This document shows positions 19,380-26,131 of a stretch of 64,000 bases of DNA, one piece after another (the stretch's first letter is position 1; every line of letters begins with the position of its first letter). The position numbers were made by a program, and so were the translations under genes. The stretch comes from Caryophanales bacterium UBA6380. GTDB taxonomy: Bacteria; Bacillota_I; Bacilli_A; RFN20; CAG-826. Under the pieces are notes generated by a model. That model ran no database searches. It was not told the origin of the DNA and was given only the letters and a program-made list of their open reading frames with translations. The DNA lies in the NCBI GenBank assembly GCA_002438785.1, contig DJQS01000011.1, forward strand, positions 1-64,000, given 5' to 3'.

Positions 19380-19550
19380 CCCCCCAATATATTAATTCCA
19401 TTACGACTTGTATAATGAAGGGGGTTAAGACTGTAGATGGGACAAGTAAAAATATAAATCATCCAAAGTATTTTTCTCTTAATATATTTTTATAACTAAT
19501 TAGTTAATAATCATCCTTATTTCCCTAATTTACTTAGACTATCTACAGTC
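19376..19550 (+). ncRNA. Candidate structured RNA after the permease gene
   Basis: Perfect complementary segments lie side by side. TTAACCCCC (19376-19384) pairs with GGGGGTTAA (19420-19428), with an inner TTC(C)ATTA/TAATGAA extension. Right after it, GACTGTAGAT (19429-19438) pairs with ATCTACAGTC (19541-19550), and nested inside AAGTAAA (19444-19450) pairs with TTTACTT (19529-19535). GGGA (19439-19442) could also pair with TCCC (19522-19525) as a pseudoknot. No known RNA family is recognised. A 26-codon reading frame (19415-19495) overlaps it but has no good ribosome binding site. Whether it is transcribed is unknown. Confidence 0.4.
19381..19414 (+). promoter_or_regulatory. Shared upstream motif, copy A (CCCCCAA-N14-TACGACTTGTATA)
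   Basis: CCCCCAA (19381-19387) and TACGACTTGTATA (19402-19414) are separated by 14 nt. The same two blocks, separated by 15 nt, lie directly upstream of the C39-peptidase gene at 46216-46182 on the other strand. The spacing would fit a promoter for an alternative sigma factor or an activator site. This copy lies inside the first hairpin of the candidate structured RNA. Confidence 0.5.
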
Positions 19551-19563
19551 AGATAATCATTTA

Positions 19564-20094
19564 ATGGAAAATAATAATAAAAAGACAATTATTTATAAAA
19601 TTGATTATGAACTAAAAGATGCGATAAAAAAACAAATTGAATGGTCAAACAATAGTTGTAATCAGTTTTCAAGTGAAGGAATCAATTTTGATATACCAAA
19701 AGGTTCATTAATCATATTTAAAACATATGACTACATAAAATGTGAATACATGTTATGTTATGGAGTAACATTGCATGATTCATTAAAAGATAATAACAAT
19801 AATGAATTAATTGTTTGCCCTATTATTTTTTTAAATAAAGAAAATATTAATTCATACAGTGGAATTGATATAGGTAAAATTATTTCTTTAAATGCAATGA
19901 AAGAAGCAAAGGCTTTAATAAATAGAATAAAGCCTATTGATAGAAGAATTATTAAAGTATTATTTGATAAAAATAAAAAGTCAATTTTAAAATTAGAAGA
20001 TTTCATAATTAAAAGAATTTTACTCTCTTACACGTATATGCTTGAAAAATTATCGTTTAGAAAACAAGACATAGTAAAATGTATGTATTGCTAG
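19564..20094 (+). CDS. Uncharacterised protein, possibly MazF/PemK-like
   Basis: A 176-residue soluble protein that I do not recognise with confidence. Residues about 45-130 (IPKGSLIIFK, YMLCYGV, LIVCPIIFL, then LINRIKPIDRRII) follow the strand pattern and closing IDK-R-like segment of MazF/PemK ribonucleases. The family's catalytic Arg/Thr cannot be placed surely and no antitoxin gene is adjacent. There is no ribosome binding site, but GATAAT (19552-19557) ends 6 nt before the ATG with TTTACT 17 bp further upstream, so a leaderless transcript is likely. It is the last rightward gene before the dif-like site, and its TAG stop lies inside an 11-bp repeat unit. Confidence 0.6.
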   Translation: MENNNKKTIIYKIDYELKDAIKKQIEWSNNSCNQFSSEGINFDIPKGSLIIFKTYDYIKCEYMLCYGVTLHDSLKDNNNNELIVCPIIFLNKENINSYSGIDIGKIISLNAMKEAKALINRIKPIDRRIIKVLFDKNKKSILKLEDFIIKRILLSYTYMLEKLSFRKQDIVKCMYC

Positions 20095-20134
20095 TAGTTA
20101 ATTAGTATAAAATTAGTATAAAATTAGTCATATA
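20091..20134 (+). repeat. Four-unit 11-bp repeat element, copy 2 (next to dif)
   Basis: The units are CTAGTAGTTAA, TTAGTATAAAA, TTAGTATAAAA and TTAGTCATATA, starting at 20091, 20102, 20113 and 20124. The first, degenerate unit contains the stop codon of the upstream gene. Orientation follows that gene. The element lies about 100 bp from the dif-like site and is not upstream of any gene, which argues against it being only a promoter element. Confidence 0.85.
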
Positions 20135-20202
20135 AATGTGGAAAACTATCACTAATTAAAACTTAATAATTTATTTCTATAAATAAATTTTATATAAAAA
20201 GA

Positions 20203-20225
20203 ATTGATTAAATCAATATTTTTTT
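20203..20225 (+). terminator. Weak AT-only terminator after the last rightward gene
   Basis: ATTGAT, a TAA loop and ATCAAT are followed by a run of T's to 20225. A second AT-only hairpin (AATTTATTT, CTAT, AAATAAATT) lies at 20168-20189. Both stems lack G-C pairs at their base, so either may be chance in this very AT-rich gap. Confidence 0.4.
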
Positions 20226-20231
20226 AATTAT

Positions 20232-20259
20232 ATTTAACATAATATATATTATACGAAGT
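20232..20259 (-). other. dif: Candidate dif site (XerC/XerD recombination site)
   Basis: Read on the minus strand, an 11-bp left arm ACTTCGTATAA, a 6-bp centre TATATA and an 11-bp right arm TTATGTTAAAT make a 28-bp site of exact dif architecture. The right (XerD) arm equals the Escherichia coli dif arm in 11 of 11 bases as I recall that site. The whole matches the Bacillus subtilis dif in 24 of 28. It lies exactly where gene direction switches from rightward to leftward, 4 kb from xerD. Confidence 0.85.
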
Positions 20260-20339
20260 TATATATATTAAATATAATATCGCAAAATAATTACTTAACT
20301 TTAATTAAAAAATATGATCTTATAATATATAAAAATAAA

Positions 20340-21446
20340 TTACTTTAAATAATATTCGGCGCAATTAGTTGTAAGAACGTCTGTAAATGGCGAATGATTT
20401 TCTGTTTTATTAGATAAAAACTTTATATTTTCTTTTAAGACATTTAAAAATCCATTTTCATAATCATCTAACATAGCATTAATTAATAACGAACTATCAT
20501 ATCCTCTAGTTGGCTCGATTTTATCGCAAGCATAAATAATCTTGCCTAAATCGCTCATTTCTTTATTACCTGTACAATGATATTTAATAGCTTGGAGAAT
20601 TTTTTTATCAGTAATGCCAAATTCTTTTAAAGCAATTGCGCTTCCTACAAATTGATGATAAGCATAGTCTGGTATATCCGTGTAATAACGATAATATTTT
20701 TCTATATAATTACGTTGTTCTTCTCTTTCTATATTCTTACCGATATCATGAATTAGTCCAGCTAAATAAAATGTTCCAGGAAATGATAGATTATTTGAAA
20801 CAGCAACTTTGTAGGCTAAATTAGCAACACTTATTGAATGTTCTAATCTTCTACCACTTAAGTATTTATCTATTTTATCCATAAAATAAAGTTTATGACT
20901 TATAATATAATTAATTACACTAATAGATGTATCAAGACTATTTAAAGCCCTAATTTTTGTACTAGATGTATCTACCAAATCGCCAGAAATTTTGATCATA
21001 TTATATTTATTTACATTATTTTGATTAATTATGTATCCTGGTCGAGGATAAAAAATTATTTGCGTTTGATTTGCTATATCTTCTGCTTTTCTCCAACGAT
21101 GAAATTTATTTACCTGATCAGCGCCAATTAACAAAAATAGTTTAGCAAAAGGATGTTTAGATTTTAAGTGCATTATTGTCTCTATTGTATAATCCACTTC
21201 TTTCCAAGAGTTAATTTCACAATCTTCAATTTCATAATCCAAATTATAGTCTTTAAGACATAGTTTTATCATATTAAGACGATCTTCAATTGTTTCTGTT
21301 GGTATTTTCCAACGTGGATTTTTTGAAGGCACTAAAATTAGTTTGTCTGCGCCAATTTCTTTTAAAGAATTTTTGCACAAAGTTATATGTGAATTATGTA
21401 TCGGATCAAACGAACCGCCAAAAATAATTATTTTTTCTTTCATCAT
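20340..21446 (-). CDS. nadD: Fused nicotinate-nucleotide adenylyltransferase and YqeK-type HD phosphohydrolase
   Basis: One 368-residue chain joins two enzymes. Residues about 1-185 are NadD, which makes deamido-NAD: IIIFGGSFDPIHNSH, LVPSKNPRWKIP, LIGADQVNKFHRW and TSSTKIRA. From about 190 on is a YqeK-like HD domain with RRLEHSISVA, AGLIHDIGKN, YHQFVGS and ACDKIEPTRGYD; Bacillus YqeK hydrolyses diadenosine tetraphosphate. The two are separate neighbours in Bacillus and fused in several mollicutes. The start is placed at the first ATG after the yhbY stop; no ribosome binding site separates it from the next ATG (21443). RsfS, normally next, is not found downstream. Confidence 0.92.
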   Translation of the reverse strand: MMKEKIIIFGGSFDPIHNSHITLCKNSLKEIGADKLILVPSKNPRWKIPTETIEDRLNMIKLCLKDYNLDYEIEDCEINSWKEVDYTIETIMHLKSKHPFAKLFLLIGADQVNKFHRWRKAEDIANQTQIIFYPRPGYIINQNNVNKYNMIKISGDLVDTSSTKIRALNSLDTSISVINYIISHKLYFMDKIDKYLSGRRLEHSISVANLAYKVAVSNNLSFPGTFYLAGLIHDIGKNIEREEQRNYIEKYYRYYTDIPDYAYHQFVGSAIALKEFGITDKKILQAIKYHCTGNKEMSDLGKIIYACDKIEPTRGYDSSLLINAMLDDYENGFLNVLKENIKFLSNKTENHSPFTDVLTTNCAEYYLK

Positions 21447-21450
21447 AATT

Positions 21451-21750
21451 TTAAAATTCAATATGATATGTAGATTTTTTATTTTCTCTATATAAAATAA
21501 TTGTTCGTCCAATTTTTTGAATTATTTCAGCATTTAAGTTACTTGAAATATCTAAAATAAGTTCATTAAAATTAGCATTTTCTAATGCAGATTTTAGGAA
21601 TGATACTTTTATTAATTCATATTTTTCTAAAGCATTAGATAATGTTTGAATTACATTTTTATTGATTAAATCTTTTCCAATATTAAACTTTATTAAATCA
21701 TGAGAATGTGCATAACTTTTTAAAAAAGCTTTATTTTTATTATTTAGCAT
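21451..21750 (-). CDS. yhbY: CRM-domain ribosome assembly RNA-binding protein YhbY/YqeI
   Basis: A 99-residue protein with the KH-like CRM fold. It has an N-terminal helix with LKSYAHSHDLIKFNIGKD (family: L---A----p---iGK-G), then TLSNALEKYELIKVSF (family: AL---ELIKV), and the closing strand KIGRTIILYRENKK (family: G---vlYR). YhbY associates with pre-50S ribosomal subunits. It overlaps yqeH by 11 nt and ends 4 nt before nadD, as in the Bacillus yqeH-yqeI-nadD order. Confidence 0.9.
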   Translation of the reverse strand: MLNNKNKAFLKSYAHSHDLIKFNIGKDLINKNVIQTLSNALEKYELIKVSFLKSALENANFNELILDISSNLNAEIIQKIGRTIILYRENKKSTYHIEF

Positions 21751-22876
21751 AAACTACCTTCGCTCTTGTTGTATAAACATATACACCTTTTGGAACAAAA
21801 ACTCTGATTAATTGATTATTTCCTTCAAAATTAATCCATCCTAAGCCTAATATACCTAAATCTCTACTTCCCTTTTCAGTTATTTGAAAATCATAAGCAT
21901 CAAATTCACTAAAACTTGTAAATTTAGAACTTGTTGGTTTTAAGTTATGCTTTTTAATAGCAGTTTCAATAAGCTTATCACCAGTCATATTTTTAACCTT
22001 TAAATCAATTCCTTCAGATACATAAGCAATTAGTTCTAATTTGCCTTTACTCATTAATTGTATTGCAGCTAAACCGCCAAATGCTAAAGTTTTATTCGTA
22101 TGTAATACGAATTTTCTTGGTTTAATAGCTTTTTTAGGAATTATATTATTTTGAACAGACTTTTCTACCTTACTTAATAAACTATTGGTTATATCTGTGC
22201 CAGGTAATTCATATAAAGAGGTTTTATTTGTAAGCGGGATTTTGTATCCTCTTAATTCGGTATTTTTAAAATTGCAAACAGTAATTGGCCTATTTGTATT
22301 ATTTCTATATTTTTTTAGTAAATCTGAAATCAAACTTGATTTACCACTTATGCTTGCACCTATAAAATAAACATCACGATTTTTAGCAAGAGCAATAATT
22401 TTATCATACATTAAATCAATATTATAATTTGTATGCGATGAAGTCAAAACAACATCTTTTACTTGTAATTTTGCTAATTTAAGCCTATGTTCAATATAAC
22501 TTAAAAGTTTGTCTTCATCGATGTTTTCAGGAAGTAAATCACGTTTATTAGCAACAACTAATATATCAAGACCCTCGATCATTTCATTTAATTTAGTAAT
22601 AAAACTTCCTTCAAAACTTAGTAAATCAATAACATAGCAAACTAAAGCCTTGCTTTGCCTAATGGTTTGCAAAACTGACTGATAAGCTTCTTCATAATGA
22701 GCCTCTTTAGGTTGAACATTAAAACGTTCATTTTTAAAACAATTATCGCATAACAATAAGCCTTCAGGATATTTATTTACAATTTCTGGTGAAATATAAC
22801 CTTCTGCATTTTTATCTTTCGTTTGCAAAATTGCCCCACATTTATAACATCTAGCAACTTTATTTAATTCGGCCAT
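21740..22876 (-). CDS. yqeH: Circularly permuted ribosome biogenesis GTPase YqeH
   Basis: A 378-residue GTPase for 30S subunit assembly. An N-terminal zinc finger (CYKCG and CDNCF) is followed by GTPase motifs in permuted order: G4 VANKRDLLP (about 95), G5-like SSHT, then G1 GASISGKSSL (about 175; the usual N-V before GK is I-S here) and G3 ELPGTD (about 222). A C-terminal TRAP-like/beta domain follows. GGAGGG precedes the ATG. It overlaps yqeG by 17 nt. The aroE gene that Bacillus has after yqeH is missing. Confidence 0.93.
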   Translation of the reverse strand: MAELNKVARCYKCGAILQTKDKNAEGYISPEIVNKYPEGLLLCDNCFKNERFNVQPKEAHYEEAYQSVLQTIRQSKALVCYVIDLLSFEGSFITKLNEMIEGLDILVVANKRDLLPENIDEDKLLSYIEHRLKLAKLQVKDVVLTSSHTNYNIDLMYDKIIALAKNRDVYFIGASISGKSSLISDLLKKYRNNTNRPITVCNFKNTELRGYKIPLTNKTSLYELPGTDITNSLLSKVEKSVQNNIIPKKAIKPRKFVLHTNKTLAFGGLAAIQLMSKGKLELIAYVSEGIDLKVKNMTGDKLIETAIKKHNLKPTSSKFTSFSEFDAYDFQITEKGSRDLGILGLGWINFEGNNQLIRVFVPKGVYVYTTRAKVVYAK

Positions 22877-23393
22877 AAATATCCCTCCAATTAATTAGTA
22901 AATTATCTTTTTTTAATCTTCTTCTTTTAATTTTATCGAGCCACCTTAACAATTTGGTAACAAATTGGTCTTTTGGCCATAATTTTTCAGTTAAAATACT
23001 TTTAATTCTTAATCTTTCTGCACATCGAATATCAGTCATTAGCTGATCTCCTATCATTATAACATCATTCTTATTAATATTTTCTTTATTTAAAAATTTT
23101 TCTATTTTGAATTTAAACGGTTTTCTCGCTCTGCATAAATATTTAACATTTAAACAACTAGAATATTTTTTTACTCTTTGTTCTTTATTGTTACTAATAA
23201 TAATAGGTATAAGATTATTCTCTTTTAAACTGGTAATTAATTTTTTAGCTCTATCACTAGGAACTAATGTTTTATGTGTGTCAAGTGTATTGTCTAGGTC
23301 TATTAATAAAAATTTAACATTAATTTTTTTATAAAAATCGACGTTAATATCATAAATACTTGTTGCATATGCAAAAGGCACTAATCTCTTCAT
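22860..23393 (-). CDS. yqeG: HAD superfamily IIIA phosphatase YqeG
   Basis: A 177-residue HAD hydrolase. Motif I is LLIDLDNTLD (about 30), motif II IIISNNKEQR (about 73), and motif III/IV the Lys in ARKPFKFK and MIGDQLMTDI (about 118). Relatives include mitochondrial PGP phosphatase Gep4, but the bacterial YqeG substrate is not firmly known. It is the first gene of the leftward yqeG-yqeH-yhbY-nadD unit. An 11-bp repeat element lies about 100 bp upstream, behind parC. Confidence 0.88.
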   Translation of the reverse strand: MKRLVPFAYATSIYDINVDFYKKINVKFLLIDLDNTLDTHKTLVPSDRAKKLITSLKENNLIPIIISNNKEQRVKKYSSCLNVKYLCRARKPFKFKIEKFLNKENINKNDVIMIGDQLMTDIRCAERLRIKSILTEKLWPKDQFVTKLLRWLDKIKRRRLKKDNLLINWRDIYGRIK

Positions 23394-23493
23394 ACCATTT
23401 ATTATAATTAAATATTTGCTTAAAATAAACTTTTATTATTTTATTATTTAATGAACTATTTTTTATTTTCTATTTTATATTAATAATTAGTTT

Positions 23494-23537
23494 TAATATA
23501 CTAATAAATTACTAATAAATTACTAATTATTAACTAT
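23494..23537 (-). repeat. Four-unit 11-bp repeat element, copy 3 (after parC)
   Basis: Read on the minus strand the units are ATAGTTAATAA, TTAGTAATTTA, TTAGTAATTTA and TTAGTATATTA, starting at 23537, 23526, 23515 and 23504. It begins 5 nt after the parC stop and points the same way as parC. The two central units are identical. Confidence 0.85.
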
Positions 23538-23542
23538 TTTAA

Positions 23543-26131
23543 TTAATCACCCATTTCATCAAATATTGAAATTTGTTCGTATTCTTCATTAGAATCCCTA
23601 TCTGGTTGATCTATATTTGAATTGTTATTTGAGCTATTATTTTTTGGCTTTTCAATAATAGTATTTGAATCTATAACTTGAACTTCTTTTATAAATACAT
23701 TATTAATTTTTAAACCATCGCCTATATTTAAATTCTTTTTGCACATCTTTTCTTGAGAAATCTTAAAATCATTAATTGTTATATCAACAACAGAATTATC
23801 ACTTAAAAGACAATTTAAAACCATAGGCTCGTTCTTATTTAAAATTTTAGTAGAAAAAACTAGATTATGTGGTGAGCTTTTAAATGAATTGAAAACCATT
23901 TGTGTTCTTCCTAAACGATCAGTTAATTCTAGATTAGAAATATCAAAAACTCTATAAGAGCATTCATCAGTTATAAATAATACTTTTCCTTTTTCAGAGC
24001 TTCTATAAGAGAGCAAAGATTCAATCTCACTATTTTTTAAAGTCGAAATAGCTTTAACGCCACTAGTTTTTAATCCAGTATGAGTAATTTCGTTCTCATT
24101 AAAATATGTTGAATTACCTAATTTAGTAATAATAAACAAATTGCTATTGCCATTTAAAACAGAAACATCAACTAATTCATCGTTAGGTAATAACTTTATA
24201 CAAGCAATTGGTTTTGAATATCTTGTAGCAAAAAATTCGCTAAGTTTTGTTTTCTTGATTTGCCCATTTTTAGAAACCAATCCAATAGAAACATCCTTAG
24301 TAAAGTCTTTTACAAGTATACTTTTAATTATTATTTCTTCCATTGGAAGAGTAATCAAATAATTAATATGCTTTCCTTCATCTTTCCATCTTGTATCAAT
24401 AATTTCATGAACTGGTATGAATAAGTAATTGCCTTTATTTGTAAAAGCAAGTATATAATCCATTGTATTTGCCATCATTTCCATTATTAAAGAATCGCCA
24501 GATTTAATTCCTGGTAATGAGCCATTATTTGATTTATAAGATTTTAAACTAGATCTTTTTATATATCCTTCTCTAGTTAAAGTAACATAAACATCCTCTT
24601 TAGCTATTAAATCACGTTTTTCAATTACTATCTCTGCTTCTTTTTCTTTAATTTCCGTACGACGATCTATACCATATTTATTAGAAATTTCTTTTAAATC
24701 TTTTATAATAACTTTTTTTAGTTTGTGATCATCAGCAAGAATTTCTTCAAGTTCATTAATAGTTTTATTCAAATTATCACGTTCATTTATATAAATATTA
24801 ACATCAGTATTAGATAATTTATACAAATGCATCATAACAATTGCTTCAGCTTGAGGTTCAGTAAAATCATAAGTTTTCATCAAATTTTCTTTTGCGTTCT
24901 TTTTATCTTTACTTTGTTTAATAATTTTAACTATATCATCAATAACATTAATTGCTTTTATTAAACCTAGCACTATATGAAGTCTATTTTTAGCTGCATT
25001 TAAATCAAACTTACTTCTTCGAGTAATGACATCGATTTGATGTGCAATATAAGTATCTAAATAAGAATTAAGTGTAAGGGTTTTAGGTCTATTATTCGAA
25101 ATAGCAACTATATTTGCACTATAATTAACTTTTAATTGAGTTTTATTAAATAAATATGTTAAAACAATTTGAGGATCAACATCTTTTTTTAATTCAATTA
25201 CAATTTTAATATCATCATTAGCTGATTCATCTAAAACTTCTAATATCCCATCAACTTCTTTAGATTTTCTAATTTTATCAATGGAATAAACAAGTTCTTG
25301 TTTATTAATTTTATATGGAATATTGGTAATAATTAGTTGATTTGTGTCTTTATTTTCATTTATATCAACCTTACTTGCAATTTCAATTTTTCCTCTTCCA
25401 CTAAGATAGATATCTTTTAATCCTTGACATTTATAGACAATTCCTCCTGTAGGAAAATCAGGACCATGAACAAATTCTAAAAGATCATCAACCGAGCAAT
25501 GAGGATGATTTATGCGATAAATTGTTGCATCAATAATTTCTTTTAAATTATGAGGAGGAATTTCTGTAGCGATAGCAACTGCAATTCCTTCACTACCATT
25601 AACAAACAAATTTGGATAACGAGCAGGTAAAACAATAGGTTCTAATTCAGTATCATCAAAATTTAAGGTCATATCGACAGTATTTTTATCTAAATCGCGT
25701 ACCAAATTCATGGAAAAATCATTTAATTTTGCTTCAGTGTAACGATAAGCAGCTGGCGGATCATTATCAATACTACCATTATTTCCTTGGAATTTAATAA
25801 GTGGCATATTCATAACCCAACTTTGAGACATTCTAACTAATGCTCCATAAATAGAACTATCACCGTGTGGATGTAATTTACCCATAACAGCGCCAACAAT
25901 CGTAGCACATTTTTTTGTCGGCTTATCCATTGTATTGCCATTACGGTACATTGAATAAATTATTCTTCTTTGAACAGGTTTTAAACCATCACGAGCATCT
26001 GGAATCGCACGATCTTGAATTACATATTTAGCATAAACAGCATAGCGATCCCCCATTACGTAATCTAATGTTTCTTGTTTTATATTTTCGTCTATTGTAG
26101 AGGTTATATCGTTTATTTTTTTTCTAGCCAT
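23543..26131 (-). CDS. parC: DNA topoisomerase IV subunit A
   Basis: The DNA cleavage and religation subunit, which separates linked daughter chromosomes. The 862 residues include RDGLKPVQRRIIYSMY, TIVGAVMGKLHPHGDSSIYG, the catalytic Tyr 131 in AAYRYTEAKL, and a degenerate six-bladed C-terminal domain. I see no GyrA box (QRRGGKG), which with the parE-parC order supports ParC rather than GyrA. Gly 96 sits where fluoroquinolone-sensitive ParC proteins have Asp or Glu. AAGGAGG precedes the ATG, which overlaps the parE stop by 1 nt. Confidence 0.9.
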   Translation of the reverse strand: MARKKINDITSTIDENIKQETLDYVMGDRYAVYAKYVIQDRAIPDARDGLKPVQRRIIYSMYRNGNTMDKPTKKCATIVGAVMGKLHPHGDSSIYGALVRMSQSWVMNMPLIKFQGNNGSIDNDPPAAYRYTEAKLNDFSMNLVRDLDKNTVDMTLNFDDTELEPIVLPARYPNLFVNGSEGIAVAIATEIPPHNLKEIIDATIYRINHPHCSVDDLLEFVHGPDFPTGGIVYKCQGLKDIYLSGRGKIEIASKVDINENKDTNQLIITNIPYKINKQELVYSIDKIRKSKEVDGILEVLDESANDDIKIVIELKKDVDPQIVLTYLFNKTQLKVNYSANIVAISNNRPKTLTLNSYLDTYIAHQIDVITRRSKFDLNAAKNRLHIVLGLIKAINVIDDIVKIIKQSKDKKNAKENLMKTYDFTEPQAEAIVMMHLYKLSNTDVNIYINERDNLNKTINELEEILADDHKLKKVIIKDLKEISNKYGIDRRTEIKEKEAEIVIEKRDLIAKEDVYVTLTREGYIKRSSLKSYKSNNGSLPGIKSGDSLIMEMMANTMDYILAFTNKGNYLFIPVHEIIDTRWKDEGKHINYLITLPMEEIIIKSILVKDFTKDVSIGLVSKNGQIKKTKLSEFFATRYSKPIACIKLLPNDELVDVSVLNGNSNLFIITKLGNSTYFNENEITHTGLKTSGVKAISTLKNSEIESLLSYRSSEKGKVLFITDECSYRVFDISNLELTDRLGRTQMVFNSFKSSPHNLVFSTKILNKNEPMVLNCLLSDNSVVDITINDFKISQEKMCKKNLNIGDGLKINNVFIKEVQVIDSNTIIEKPKNNSSNNNSNIDQPDRDSNEEYEQISIFDEMGD

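Noticed and set aside
20138..20146. TGTGGAAAA near the strand switch, resembling a DnaA box, suggesting an origin
   Set aside because: It differs from the consensus, stands alone, and gene directions converge here, as expected for a terminus and not an origin.
20250..20262. TATACGAAGTTAT, identical to one 13-bp arm of phage P1 loxP
   Set aside because: No second arm lies 8 bp away, and the segment is explained as the XerC arm of the dif-like site, which resembles half of loxP by chance.
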